Positions 1-8,554 are shown, numbered from the stretch's first letter. The stretch: DNA of 56,095 bases from Ruminococcus sp. (GCA_015066975.1 SVNI01000007.1:1-56095), one strand, 5' to 3'. Made by a program: numbers and translations. The notes: generated by a model from the sequence alone, not told the origin.

Positions 1-218
1 CTGAATCCGAAACAGAAACAGAATCTGAACCGACAGAGTCTGAATCCGAAACAGAAACAGAATCTGAACCGACAGAATCTGAATCCGAAACAGAAACAGA
101 ATCTGAACCGACAGAGTCTGAATCCGAAACAGAAACAGAATCTGAACCGACAGAGTCTGAATCCGAAACAGAGACAGAATCTGAACCGACAGAGTCTGAA
201 TCCGAAACAGAGACAGAA
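1..218 (+). repeat. 39-bp tandem repeat array encoding a 13-residue acidic linker unit
   Basis: Five complete 39-bp units (1-39, 40-78, 79-117, 118-156, 157-195) and a partial sixth (from 196), differing by single bases. Each encodes ESETETESEPTES. The array is in frame and continues upstream of the window. It is a flexible, negatively charged linker, probably variable in copy number. Confidence 0.95.
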
Positions 219-1505
219 ACTGAATCTGAAACTCAGCCTGATAGCGGTGAAACTGAAACAGAAACCGAAATTGTAAAACCAATTGGTGAATACACTGCTA
301 CATGGGAAATCGGTAAGAGAAGTGCTTATGCTGGTGATACTGGTGTAAGAGTGCCTATTTCTGTAGAGGGTGATGCTCCGTCCTTGACTCTGAGCACATT
401 CAAATTTGATGTAGATATCCAGGATGGTCCTGCTTATACAGGCTATGAATGGGGCTCTGCATATGACCTGATGGGCAAGGAATTCAATCCTGCTGACTAT
501 ACCGGTGCTGGTTCTGCCGGCGAACTGGGTTCTGTACAGGCAGATAATGCTTCTAGTGTTATCTTCCTCACATTCGATATCCCTGCTGACCTTACACCTG
601 GCAGATATGCTATCACCTTCAACGGTGATGTACAGGCTGTCAGAATTGACAATGCAGAAGTAGATGTTACCGAAGTAAATGGTTATATCGATGTTTTGCC
701 GCCTGATGTAACAATTCAGACAATCGAGTACAGATACAATGTAGTTGGCAAGAGCAAGTTCTACTTCGCTCATGATACCAGAGCATTCGATATGAATGAC
801 CTGCTGTCTATGTCTACACTGAGAAGAAAAGAAGTTTATAGTGACGGTACTGAAAGCGACTGGACTATCGCCAATGAGTTTGATGGTGTTACCTTCGCAC
901 TCGAAGACGAATCCCTGACAAGCCCGAAGGCTGTTTACGACAGAGAAATTCTCAAAGTTGATGAAAATGGTATCGCAACAGTTGAATTCTCTGAAAGCGA
1001 CCACAACGCTTACTTCAAGCAAACTCTCAAGTTCAAGATTGTAGATACAAACGTAGGCGACGATGTCAAGATTATCTTTGTAGATGAAAATGACAACGAA
1101 ACAGACGCTGTAACAGGCAATGTTTATATCGGCGTTAAGGGTGATGCTTCTCTGAACGGCACTGTCAATGCAAATGATGCTGCAATCGTTCTGAAGTATG
1201 CTGCTGCCTTTGGTGCTGGCTTAGACCCTGTTCTCTTCTCTGAAGATGATGCAGAACTGGAAGCATTTGCTTACTTCCTTGCTGAAGTAACAGGTGAATC
1301 TGAAGACCATGGTGTTCATGATTCCAACGGCAATGTTCAGACAATTGCTGACCTGAATGCTGGTGACTCTGCATTCATTCTGAAGTATGCCGCACAGGCT
1401 GGTGCTGGTCTTGACCCCGACTGGTACGAAATCCTGCCCGAACCGCTGCCGAAGTACACCAAGGCAATTGGCCGTGCAAACGGTGGTGTCAACGACAAGA
1501 ACTAA
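3..1505 (+). CDS. Scaffoldin-like protein, C-terminal part (acidic linker, cohesin-like domain, X-like module, dockerin)
   Basis: The gene enters from upstream; the frame is open from base 3 to TAA at 1503. About 95 residues are a Glu/Ser/Thr-rich linker of 13-residue repeats. A cohesin-like domain follows (about nt 285-710, opening with TATWEIG and GDTGVRVPI). Next comes an uncharacterised, probably X-type module (about 715-1130). The end is a dockerin with Ca-binding loops GDASLNGTVNAND and IADLNAGDSAF, separated by an insert of about 45 residues, with helices ILKYAA/VLKYAA. Cohesins bind dockerins of enzymes. A protein with both is an adaptor scaffoldin or is anchored through its own dockerin. 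The long insert between loops differs from the compact enzyme dockerins in this window. The cohesin call rests on pattern and context. A rho-independent terminator follows. Confidence 0.75.
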   Translation, partial: ESETETESEPTESESETETESEPTESESETETESEPTESESETETESEPTESESETETESEPTESESETETETESETQPDSGETETETEIVKPIGEYTATWEIGKRSAYAGDTGVRVPISVEGDAPSLTLSTFKFDVDIQDGPAYTGYEWGSAYDLMGKEFNPADYTGAGSAGELGSVQADNASSVIFLTFDIPADLTPGRYAITFNGDVQAVRIDNAEVDVTEVNGYIDVLPPDVTIQTIEYRYNVVGKSKFYFAHDTRAFDMNDLLSMSTLRRKEVYSDGTESDWTIANEFDGVTFALEDESLTSPKAVYDREILKVDENGIATVEFSESDHNAYFKQTLKFKIVDTNVGDDVKIIFVDENDNETDAVTGNVYIGVKGDASLNGTVNANDAAIVLKYAAAFGAGLDPVLFSEDDAELEAFAYFLAEVTGESEDHGVHDSNGNVQTIADLNAGDSAFILKYAAQAGAGLDPDWYEILPEPLPKYTKAIGRANGGVNDKN

Positions 1506-1530
1506 TCTGTATTCTTTACAGATGCACACA

Positions 1531-1563
1531 AAGAACCTCTCTGAAAAGAGAGGTTCTTTTTTT
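1531..1563 (+). terminator. Rho-independent terminator of the scaffoldin-like gene
   Basis: 12-bp stem (AAGAACCTCTCT / AGAGAGGTTCTT) with a GAAA loop followed by a T run, 26 nt after the stop codon. Confidence 0.93.
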
Positions 1564-1594
1564 GATGTGATTTTGGATTTGCTATGGAAGCAAA

Positions 1595-1626
1595 ATAAAA
1601 AAACTCCGCAATTCGTTTTGCGGAGT
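1595..1626 (-). terminator. Terminator of the aro/DUF4364 operon
   Basis: On the minus strand an ACTCCGCA / TGCGGAGT stem is followed by a U tract (the A run at 1595-1602), just after the stop codon of the DUF4364 gene. Confidence 0.88.
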
Positions 1627-1631
1627 TGTGG

Positions 1632-2201
1632 TTATTGTTCCTGTTCGGGCATGACGGCGCGGAGAATTTCATGATAGACAACAGAAGGGTGTGTCAGAAT
1701 TTTATCTCCCAGCAGTCTGGCCTGATATTCGTCAGGCGTGAATAAGGTCAGTTCCAGAAGAATCAGTTCATGGTCAATGATTTTGACATGCAGGTGACAG
1801 CCTTGCGGAAGCGTTTCATAAGAGAGTTTGACCTGTTCTTCATTTTTGCGCCGTCTGACGGCAGTCTGTGCGATTTCTGTAATATGTTCGCGGTAGGATT
1901 TGCCAGCCAGATAATGCAGACGTTCAGCAGTATCAATGCCTTTTTCGGTCAGGAAGTAAAATTTCACGCCGTCTTTCTGCTGACAGGTGACAGCCCCGGT
2001 TTCTTCCATTGTCTGCAAAGCATCCTGAAATGCGAAATAATTGATAATGCCGCTTGTGACGGCGATATCATAAAGTAAATCAGCATCCAGCTCCTGAGCA
2101 GTTTTATGCATCATATAGCAAAGCAGAATATTAGCTGTTACGGGGTCAGTTACAGTGCGGTCAGCAAGTTCGGAAATCTTGTGTAAGTTTTCATCACGCA
2201 T
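1632..2201 (-). CDS. DUF4364 family winged-helix protein
   Basis: A 189-residue protein resembling DUF4364. The N-terminal ~85 residues look like a winged helix (LLCYMMHKTAQELDADLL, then FQDALQTMEETGAVT and FYFLTEKG). A basic segment (RRRKNEEQ) and a C-terminal beta-rich region follow. No catalytic motif is visible. It is the last gene of the aroB-aroA-aroC operon, 24 nt after aroC, with a GGAAAGGCAGG ribosome site. A transcriptional regulator role is inferred from the fold; its target is unknown. Confidence 0.8.
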   Translation of the reverse strand: MRDENLHKISELADRTVTDPVTANILLCYMMHKTAQELDADLLYDIAVTSGIINYFAFQDALQTMEETGAVTCQQKDGVKFYFLTEKGIDTAERLHYLAGKSYREHITEIAQTAVRRRKNEEQVKLSYETLPQGCHLHVKIIDHELILLELTLFTPDEYQARLLGDKILTHPSVVYHEILRAVMPEQEQ

Positions 2202-2225
2202 AAGAAACCTGCCTTTCCGGAAGTA

Positions 2226-3302
2226 TCAGCAGAAATGCGGATAATCCAGCATATGTGAGAGTAGTGCGATATTGACAGCCGCTTCTACACAGGGGACTAG
2301 TTTCGGAAGAATGCACGATTCCGGTGCAGAAGCTGGGGCGAGAGTTTCGGTTTCCATGCTGGAGAGATTGACAGTCTGCTGTGCCTTTCCGACGGCAGCA
2401 GGCGGACGGAAAGCGGCTTTCAGAACAATCGGCATTCCGGAGGAAATACCGCCTAAGATACCGCCGTGATTGTTGGAAGCTGTTCTGATATGGCCGTGCT
2501 TGTCGACATAATAGCTGTCATTGCACTGACTGCCTGTCATTTCGGTAACATCAAAGCCAGCACCGAATTCCAGTCCGCGGATATTAGGCAGGGCGAACAT
2601 CAACTGTGCAATCGTATTTTCCAGACCGTTGAAGACGGGCGAACCAATTCCGGCAGGAACATTTACAGCAACGCATTCGACAGCACCACCAAGCGTTTCA
2701 CCGCCTTCGGCCGCGGCATAGATATCATCAAGCATCTTGTCACCCTGTGCGTTCTGAATCACAGGGAATTTTTTATATCTGACAGCGAGAATATCTTCTT
2801 TTGTGACAGAAACATGATTGAAAGTTCTGTCATGAATGCCGTGAACTTCTTCGATATGCGCACCTGTATAAATACCGCGCCGTTCCAGAATCTGTCCGCA
2901 GACAGCACCTGCAAAGCATAGGGGTGCTGTCATGGAATCAGAAACATGTCCGCCGTCGCGGATGTCGTTGAAGCCTTTATAGCGAAGTGTGCCGGTATAA
3001 TCCGCATGTCCCGGACGAGGCAGGCGGTTGATTTGCGAGATATCCTGCGGCGGCACACTGGTATTCTGAATAAAGGCGCACAGGGGAGAACCAGTTGTCC
3101 GGTTGTTCAGTATGCCGGACATGACCTGATTCAGCACCGGACGGCCGTTTTCATCTGTGCTGTGACGCCCCATGAACTGCGAAATCTGATTTGTGTCGAT
3201 ATATTCACCAGGGGGTAAATTATCGATAGTAATGCCGATTGCAGGCCCTTGCGTTTCACCGAATACGGAAACAGAAATTCTGTTATTCCAGATAGATGCC
3301 AT
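2226..3302 (-). CDS. aroC: Chorismate synthase
   Basis: Converts 5-enolpyruvylshikimate-3-phosphate to chorismate with reduced FMN, the last step of the shikimate pathway, in the cytosol. The 358-residue length is normal. The signature region near the start (GETQGPAIGITIDNLPPG), RLPRPGHADYTG and the C-terminal segment SSGMPIVLKAAFRPP are visible. The ATG has an AGGAGG site 8 nt upstream. It overlaps the end of aroA by 20 bp, so the two are translationally linked. Identification is secure. Confidence 0.97.
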   Translation of the reverse strand: MASIWNNRISVSVFGETQGPAIGITIDNLPPGEYIDTNQISQFMGRHSTDENGRPVLNQVMSGILNNRTTGSPLCAFIQNTSVPPQDISQINRLPRPGHADYTGTLRYKGFNDIRDGGHVSDSMTAPLCFAGAVCGQILERRGIYTGAHIEEVHGIHDRTFNHVSVTKEDILAVRYKKFPVIQNAQGDKMLDDIYAAAEGGETLGGAVECVAVNVPAGIGSPVFNGLENTIAQLMFALPNIRGLEFGAGFDVTEMTGSQCNDSYYVDKHGHIRTASNNHGGILGGISSGMPIVLKAAFRPPAAVGKAQQTVNLSSMETETLAPASAPESCILPKLVPCVEAAVNIALLSHMLDYPHFC

Positions 3303-4518
3303 TGCATATTCCTCCTAGTTTCTGATAATCTTCAAAGAATGCCGGATAGGATTTCTCTACGCATTCTGCGCCCTGAATGATAACAGAGTCGGAAGCTCTG
3401 GAGGCAGCGACTGCGGCACACATAGCAATTCTGTGGTCGCCTGCGCTGTCTACTGTGCCCCCGTGCAGGGAAGCCGGATAAATTTCCAGCCCGTCAGGAA
3501 GAATTCTGACATTTCCACCGAGCGTGTTCAGCATATTGGCTGTTGTTTCCAGACGATTGCTCTCTTTGATGCAGAGTCTCTGTGCGTTGCAGATGATAGT
3601 CGGCTTACTGCTGAATGTTGCCAGAACTGCCAGAATGGGAACTAAGTCCGGAATATCTTTTGCATCAATCAGGAATTTTTCCTGATTTTCATTTTTTTGA
3701 TAACAGATTTTTTCAATCAGTTCGATAATTTTCCGGTCGCCCTGTACAGATTTTTCAGGAATGTTTTCCAAAGCAATCTGATTGCCGATAGCGTTGGCAA
3801 CATAAAAGAAAGCAGCCTGTGAAAAATCGCCTTCTACATGGTGATTTTTTGCATGATAATGCTGATTGCCGAAAATATGCCAGCCGTTGACAAGTTCTTT
3901 TGTGCAGATTCCAAACTTTTCCATACAGTCAACAGTCATTTCGGCATAGGGTCTGGATTCCAGAGAGGAAGTCAGAAAAATTTCGGAATCTTCCCGGAGA
4001 AGCGGAAGAGCTAACAGCAGTCCGGTGACAAACTGGGAGGAGATATCGCCTTCCAGCTCGAATTTACCGCTCCGGAGCTGTCCGCTGATGGTGAAAGGCA
4101 TGGTGTTCTGATAATTGTGAAAGTCAATGCCTTTTTTAGTGAGTTCCCGGAGATAGGGCGTAATCGGACGCTGAGGGAGTCTGCCTTGTCCTGTAAAGGT
4201 GGTTTCCACGCCCAGTGCTGCCGCTACCGGTATCAGAAAACGAAGCGTAGAACCGCTTTCACAACAGTCCGCCAGAGCCGTTTTCGGGCGCGTGGTAATG
4301 CCTGTCACCAGAACAGTATCATCATGGATTTCAAATCCTGCACCGAGTGCTTTCATGACGGAAATAGTTGCTTCAATATCTTTGGAAAAGCTGATGCCGG
4401 AAATTTCAGAAGTTCCCTTGCTCAGAGCCGCACAGATAAGCATTCTGTGCGCCATGCTCTTAGAAGACGGGATGCGGACTGTTCCCATTAATTTATGGGG
4501 CTGAATTTGTATATTCAT
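3283..4518 (-). CDS. aroA: 3-phosphoshikimate 1-carboxyvinyltransferase (EPSP synthase)
   Basis: Transfers enolpyruvyl from PEP to shikimate-3-phosphate. It is 411 residues with family motifs: SKSMAHRMLICAAL near the N-terminus (phosphate-binding K and S), the LRFLIPVAAALG segment after SGSTLR, GQGRLPQRPI, EGDISSQFVTGLL, KESNRL and GDHRIAMCAA. AAAGGA lies upstream of the ATG. It is the middle gene of aroB-aroA-aroC, 17 nt after aroB, and overlaps aroC. Confidence 0.97.
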   Translation of the reverse strand: MNIQIQPHKLMGTVRIPSSKSMAHRMLICAALSKGTSEISGISFSKDIEATISVMKALGAGFEIHDDTVLVTGITTRPKTALADCCESGSTLRFLIPVAAALGVETTFTGQGRLPQRPITPYLRELTKKGIDFHNYQNTMPFTISGQLRSGKFELEGDISSQFVTGLLLALPLLREDSEIFLTSSLESRPYAEMTVDCMEKFGICTKELVNGWHIFGNQHYHAKNHHVEGDFSQAAFFYVANAIGNQIALENIPEKSVQGDRKIIELIEKICYQKNENQEKFLIDAKDIPDLVPILAVLATFSSKPTIICNAQRLCIKESNRLETTANMLNTLGGNVRILPDGLEIYPASLHGGTVDSAGDHRIAMCAAVAASRASDSVIIQGAECVEKSYPAFFEDYQKLGGICNGIYLE

Positions 4519-4535
4519 GTAAGTATCCTTTCAGG

Positions 4536-5582
4536 TCAGGCAGAAATAAAATGATTCCGGAAATCTGGAAGGGAATCACAGCGGATGTTGGCAGTTCCGA
4601 CCGGGTCACATACGATATAACGGAGTTTCGCTCCTGCGCGTTTCTTATCGTTTCCGCAGAGAGGAAGCAGGTCTTCCAGCGGTGCGGGCACGTCAGAAGG
4701 GAGATGATATCGCTCTACGCAGGATTTGAGCGTTTCATAATCCTGTGCAGAATTGGAATATTTCGTCATCAGGCACATGCCAGCCGCTACCGCACAGCCG
4801 TGTGTATAAGTTTCATAATGATAATAGGCTTCAATGGCATGTCCCAGTGTATGGCCAAAATTCAGAATCATGCGGAGACCGGTATCAAGTTCATCTTCGG
4901 CAACGACATCACGCTTGATGCTGATGCAGACCGGAATGATTTCATCAAGATGTTCCTGAATATTGCTTAAGTCATAACTGCATAGTTTATGGAATAATTC
5001 TGCATTGGCAATCATGCCATATTTAATGACCTCGCCCATGCCGTCAATCAGGAAAGTTTCCGGCAGAGTGCTGAGAGTATTCGGGTCACAAAGGACGACA
5101 GAAGGCTGCTTGAATGCACCGACAAGATTTTTTCCTTCCGGCAGGTCAATTGCGGTTTTTCCTCCAACGGAAGAATCTACCTGCGCCAGCAGAGAAGTCG
5201 GTATCTGAACATAAGGAAGCCCCCGCAGAAATGTTGCCGCGGCAAAGCCTGTGATATCACCCACGACACCGCCACCGAGTGCAATCAGGCAGTCAGAACG
5301 GGTAATTTCATGCTGACACAAGAATGAATAAATATGCAGTAATGTTTCGGCATTTTTGGACATTTCGCCGTGCGGAAAGACAAACTTGGCTGTTCGGAAT
5401 CCGTTGGCTTTCAGGGAAGTTTCCACGGTATCTGCATAATATTTATCTACATTGTCATCAGTAATAATCACACAGGTTTCTGCGGAGACGGTTTGTTTGA
5501 TAATTTCCCCGCATTTCCGAAGAAGACCGCGTTCTACAAGAACATCATAAGCATCATTGACGGGTACATGAATTTTCTGCAT
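4536..5582 (-). CDS. aroB: 3-dehydroquinate synthase
   Basis: Converts DAHP to 3-dehydroquinate using NAD and a divalent metal. Motifs: ALGGGVVGDITGFAAATFLRG (NAD-binding glycine-rich region), PTSLLAQVDSSVGGKTAID, KNLVGAF, GMGEVIKYG, and metal-binding E/H residues in NFGHTLGHAIE and YTHGCAVAAGM. The frame is open further upstream to 5870. I place the start at 5582 because the consensus protein begins there, an AGGAGG site lies 4-11 nt before it, and the promoter at 5634-5662 lies inside the longer frame. That gives 348 residues, normal for AroB. First gene of the shikimate operon. Confidence 0.96.
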   Translation of the reverse strand: MQKIHVPVNDAYDVLVERGLLRKCGEIIKQTVSAETCVIITDDNVDKYYADTVETSLKANGFRTAKFVFPHGEMSKNAETLLHIYSFLCQHEITRSDCLIALGGGVVGDITGFAAATFLRGLPYVQIPTSLLAQVDSSVGGKTAIDLPEGKNLVGAFKQPSVVLCDPNTLSTLPETFLIDGMGEVIKYGMIANAELFHKLCSYDLSNIQEHLDEIIPVCISIKRDVVAEDELDTGLRMILNFGHTLGHAIEAYYHYETYTHGCAVAAGMCLMTKYSNSAQDYETLKSCVERYHLPSDVPAPLEDLLPLCGNDKKRAGAKLRYIVCDPVGTANIRCDSLPDFRNHFISA

Positions 5583-5633
5583 AAGAACCTCCTGTTTTTT
5601 GTAATTTCTGGAAATAAAAAACCTTACTATTAT

Positions 5634-5662
5634 ATTATACTGAATTTTTGGGTATTCGTCAA
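5634..5662 (-). promoter_or_regulatory. Sigma-A promoter of the aroB-aroA-aroC operon
   Basis: TTGACG, 17-nt spacer, TATAAT on the minus strand, about 45 nt upstream of the aroB start. Confidence 0.9.
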
Positions 5663-5723
5663 GTAAAATCCTGTTATTATTTTTCAGAATTATGAAAAAA
5701 TATGGAAAATTTCCGAATTTTGA

Positions 5724-5765
5724 TGAAAAAATAAGAAACAGAGCATTGCCGGAGCAATACTCTGT
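5724..5765 (-). terminator. Probable terminator of the SleB-like hydrolase gene
   Basis: Minus-strand stem ACAGAG-TATTGC / GCAATG-CTCTGT (one wobble), then an interrupted U-rich stretch, 25 nt after the stop codon at 5791. The U tract is imperfect. Confidence 0.6.
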
Positions 5766-5790
5766 AGGTTTATTTTTATAGTAACTGTTA

Positions 5791-7161
5791 TCAGGCAGTT
5801 CTGAAATGATTCTGAGAGCCGTCACCGTAGAAGTACAGGTAACCCTGATTGAATACAGAAGGGTCAGCAAAATATAAATCCACAGCCGCCTTGACGTTGT
5901 TTGTGACCTTGCTTGTATAAGAAGTCAGATTTGCATAGGAAGAAGAACCGCTAAACTGATACTTCTGTGTGATAACACCGTAAATGGTATCCGGGAAGCT
6001 GGAAGAAGCCACACGGTTCATGATAACTTCTACCACTTTAGCTTTATTCTCGATAGAGATGACATCAGAGCCGGCTTCATGTGCTACGCAGTTGCAGAGC
6101 AGAACATATTCTTCATCTGTGATGCCGGATACAGTGGCTTCTGTTGTGGTTTCAATAACAGTGGCTTCTGTTTCCGGAACAGTAGTTTCAATGACTTCCG
6201 GGACGGAATATTCATCCCCGAAAATATTATCCAGATAGAGTTCAGATACATCTATGATTTCATCCGGATTGACAATGACTGCTTCTGTAGTGGTTTCAGT
6301 TGTTGTAATGACAGGTTCTGTCGTAGTGGTAGTAGTTGTTGTTGTCGTGGTGGTAGTTGTTGTAGTAGTTGTGGTTGTCGTTGCGGAAGTAGTTGTTGTG
6401 GCTTTTGTAGTAGCCTTTGTGGTAGCTTTAGTAGTAGCTTTTGCAGTTGTTGTTGTTTCCGAAGTGGTTGTAGTTTCCGGAACGGTAGTTGTTTCTTCTT
6501 CTGTATCAGAAGTTTCCTCTACTATTTCAGGAACGGAAACAGCAGTAGTTTCTGCTGTGGTAGTCGTTTCAGCAGCAGTTGTTGTTCTGGGCTTTGCTGT
6601 TGTGATATCAGCTACTGTATAAACAGTTTCGGAAGTAGTTTCCTCTGCCTTTGCGGTTGTTTCAGCAATAGTTGTTTCTGATGTTGTCTGAACAGCCGTT
6701 TCCAGAACTTTTGCGGTAGTTTCCGGAGCAGTCTGACGAACTGCCTTTGTGCTGACAGCAGTAGATTTTACGAAAATTCTGGCTGTAGAAGCACTGGTTG
6801 TTGTCTCTGTAGATGCTTCTGTTTCTGCGGGAGCAGTTTCAGCCGGAACAGTTTCTTCTGTGGTGTAGGTTGCTGCCGGAGTTTCCGTCTTTTCAGGTAC
6901 AGCAGCAGTTTTAATGACGAGCTTCTTGTCAGTAGTCTTATCGCTGGCAGTTCTGTGATTTTCATCTGCCTGAACGGTCTTGTCAGAAGCTTCTGTAGCA
7001 GCTTGACGGGCTTTGCTTGCACTGATAGGCTGAGGATTTTCAGGTGTGCCTGCTGCGCTCTCATCCAGTGTAACGGTAGCGGCATCTGCGACTGCATAAC
7101 CGCCGAATAAGCAGGATGCTAACATACCCATTGTGATTGCTGCGACTTTTGCCTTTTTCAT
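5791..7161 (-). CDS. Secreted Thr-rich protein with C-terminal cell-wall hydrolase (SleB/Hydrolase_2) domain
   Basis: 456 residues. A signal peptide (KKAKVAAITMGMLASCLFGG, cleavage near the Ala-rich VADAATV) is followed by about 310 residues rich in Thr, Ala, Val and Glu. These include a run of consecutive Thr codons around nt 6318-6375. The last ~110 residues form a SleB-type domain: an N-terminal Glu in CVAHEAGSD, KVVEVIMNRVASSSFPDTIYG and KYQFSGSSSYANL. The family cleaves peptidoglycan in spore germination and cell-wall turnover. The linker suits a protein crossing the wall. It is transcribed alone from the promoter at 7229-7257. The substrate is inferred from family. Confidence 0.88.
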   Translation of the reverse strand: MKKAKVAAITMGMLASCLFGGYAVADAATVTLDESAAGTPENPQPISASKARQAATEASDKTVQADENHRTASDKTTDKKLVIKTAAVPEKTETPAATYTTEETVPAETAPAETEASTETTTSASTARIFVKSTAVSTKAVRQTAPETTAKVLETAVQTTSETTIAETTAKAEETTSETVYTVADITTAKPRTTTAAETTTTAETTAVSVPEIVEETSDTEEETTTVPETTTTSETTTTAKATTKATTKATTKATTTTSATTTTTTTTTTTTTTTTTTTTTEPVITTTETTTEAVIVNPDEIIDVSELYLDNIFGDEYSVPEVIETTVPETEATVIETTTEATVSGITDEEYVLLCNCVAHEAGSDVISIENKAKVVEVIMNRVASSSFPDTIYGVITQKYQFSGSSSYANLTSYTSKVTNNVKAAVDLYFADPSVFNQGYLYFYGDGSQNHFRTA

Positions 7162-7228
7162 CGACTCATTCCTTTCTGTTAATGGAAAATAGATTTCAAA
7201 TATTTGTCTCTTTCTTTGAACCTACCAT

Positions 7229-7257
7229 ATCATAGCATATTTTCTTGCAATTGGCAA
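7229..7257 (-). promoter_or_regulatory. Promoter of the SleB-like hydrolase gene
   Basis: TTGCCA, 17 nt, TATGAT (minus strand), 68 nt upstream of the start codon. Confidence 0.75.
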
Positions 7258-7611
7258 GCTTTTCAGAAGCGATTCTATAAAGTGGCCAAACTTTAAGCGG
7301 ACAATCCGGGCAGCTATTGGCATGTTGCACATAAATTTTGTAAATTTTATGTGAATGCGTACACAAAAAATTCATATTTTCAGTGAAGATAATTACATTT
7401 TGATTACATTCAGAACAAAATAGTAACTCAATATCGGCAATCTGTTATAATTTTGGCATCCGGAATTGTTAAAAATAAACAATCCCCTGTCGAAGCGTGT
7501 CGAATCGAAGTCTGTCAACTTTTGGTGATTCTGCACAAACGAAATCGTATAAGTAACAGAGCACAGGCATCCTGTCGATTTCCTGAAAACAGAAATTTTT
7601 TTCCGGGATGC
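7258..7611. other. Gene-free stretch between hydrolase and pnuC promoters
   Basis: I see no convincing gene here. It holds an A/T-rich inverted repeat (CACATAAA at 7328-7335 / TTTATGTG at 7346-7353) and an 11-bp-spaced direct repeat ATTACAT (7392-7398, 7403-7409), which reads TGTAAT-N5-TGTAAT on the minus strand. An isolated TATAAT lies at 7445-7450 without a good -35 box. Confidence 0.6.
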
Positions 7612-7640
7612 TTGACAGCTTTTCCGGATTATGGTATAAT
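7612..7640 (+). promoter_or_regulatory. Promoter of pnuC
   Basis: Perfect TTGACA, 17-nt spacer, perfect TATAAT. The start point is expected near 7643-7648, directly before the structured leader. Confidence 0.92.
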
Positions 7641-7642
7641 AA

Positions 7643-7747
7643 GGCAGTAAAACTGAATACTCTGCCACCGGGTGGAAATACGAATTGAAAACATTCGTCT
7701 GCATGTCGTTAGGTCTTTGAAGAAATGCAGAGGAATGTTTCTTTTTT
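7643..7747 (+). promoter_or_regulatory. Structured 5' leader with intrinsic terminator upstream of pnuC (candidate riboswitch/attenuator)
   Basis: The leader has GGCAG (7643-7647) able to pair with CTGCC (7662-7666), a CCAC/GTGG hairpin (7665-7674), and an ACGAAT/ATTCGT hairpin (about 7680-7697). Then comes a long imperfect stem ACATTCGTCTGCAT (7691-7704) / ATGCAGAGGAATGT (7725-7738) followed by C and six T (7742-7747), a terminator. The terminator's left arm contains the strand used by the preceding ACGAAT/ATTCGT hairpin, so the two are mutually exclusive. That is the logic of an attenuator. The leader is too short for a T-box and I could not match it to a known riboswitch. An NAD-related ligand would fit PnuC but is speculation. 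Confidence 0.7.
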
Positions 7748-7807
7748 GATATTTTTATATAGATGATATATAGAAATATACTATTATAATATAAAGGAGA
7801 AATCTGT

Positions 7808-8485
7808 ATGCATTATTTTACAAAATCTGAAATTTTTCTCTGGAGCGGTTCGGTTCTGCTGATTCTGACAGCATTTTTCATATTTGACGGAACGGACTGG
7901 ATGACACTGACAGCTTCCCTGATTGGCGCGACTTCTTTGATATTTGCCTCAAAAGGGAATCCTGTTGCCCAAATACTGATGATTGTTTTCAGTCTGTTAT
8001 ATGGGATAATTTCGCACAGTTTCGCGTATTACGGCGAGATGATAACTTATCTGGGCATGACCATGCCTATGGCCGTCATTACACTCATTTCATGGCTGAA
8101 ACATCCCTATGAAGGCAATCAGTCCGAAGTGAAAATTCATCATATCCGGAAATCAGAAATGTTTCTGATAATGATTCTGACAGTTATCATCACGATTGTG
8201 TTTTACTTTATTCTGAGATATTTTCATACCGCAAATCTGATGCCAAGTACAATTTCCGTCACAACGAGTTTTTTGGCGGTCTGCCTGACATTTTTCCGAA
8301 GTCCTTACTATGCTGTGGCATATGCCATGAACGATATCATTCTGATTATCTTATGGGCACTGGCTTCACTGGAAAATTCCAGCTATATATCAGTTCTGGT
8401 ATGTTTTGTCGTTTTTCTGGTGAATGATATCTACGGCTTCATCAACTGGAAGCACATGGAAAAACGGCAGAAACAGTCTGTATAA
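7808..8485 (+). CDS. pnuC: PnuC-type nicotinamide riboside (vitamin) transporter
   Basis: 225 residues with about seven hydrophobic segments. Family-like features are the early WxxxxxSLIGATSLIFASKGN region, QILMIVFSLLYGIISHSFAYYGEM and the C-terminal VFLVNDIYGFINW, the last close to the PnuC substrate-site motif. PnuC proteins facilitate uptake of nicotinamide riboside, trapped by phosphorylation; relatives carry thiamine or riboflavin. RBS AAAGGAG sits 8 nt before the ATG. The upstream leader has terminator/anti-terminator potential, so expression is probably controlled at elongation. Confidence 0.88.
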   Translation: MHYFTKSEIFLWSGSVLLILTAFFIFDGTDWMTLTASLIGATSLIFASKGNPVAQILMIVFSLLYGIISHSFAYYGEMITYLGMTMPMAVITLISWLKHPYEGNQSEVKIHHIRKSEMFLIMILTVIITIVFYFILRYFHTANLMPSTISVTTSFLAVCLTFFRSPYYAVAYAMNDIILIILWALASLENSSYISVLVCFVVFLVNDIYGFINWKHMEKRQKQSV

Positions 8486-8554
8486 AAATTTTAAAAAAAA
8501 ATCTGTAACGAATCCGCTTCGTCAAAGTCATATAAGCAGAAAGGAGGAAATACC

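Noticed and set aside
1-218. CRISPR-like array
   Set aside because: Units are directly adjacent without spacers and lie in frame within a coding sequence.
5583-5870. N-terminal extension of AroB to 5870
   Set aside because: The promoter lies within it, the ribosome site is at 5587-5593, and AroB homologues start near MQKIHVP.
6300-6450. Simple-sequence insertion or mobile element in the SleB-like gene
   Set aside because: The repetitive stretch is an in-frame Thr-rich linker, as seen in other secreted proteins here.
7643-7747. T-box riboswitch before pnuC (GGGTGGAAA resembles a T-box sequence)
   Set aside because: Only about 25 nt separate the transcription start from this sequence, so Stem I with a specifier is absent.
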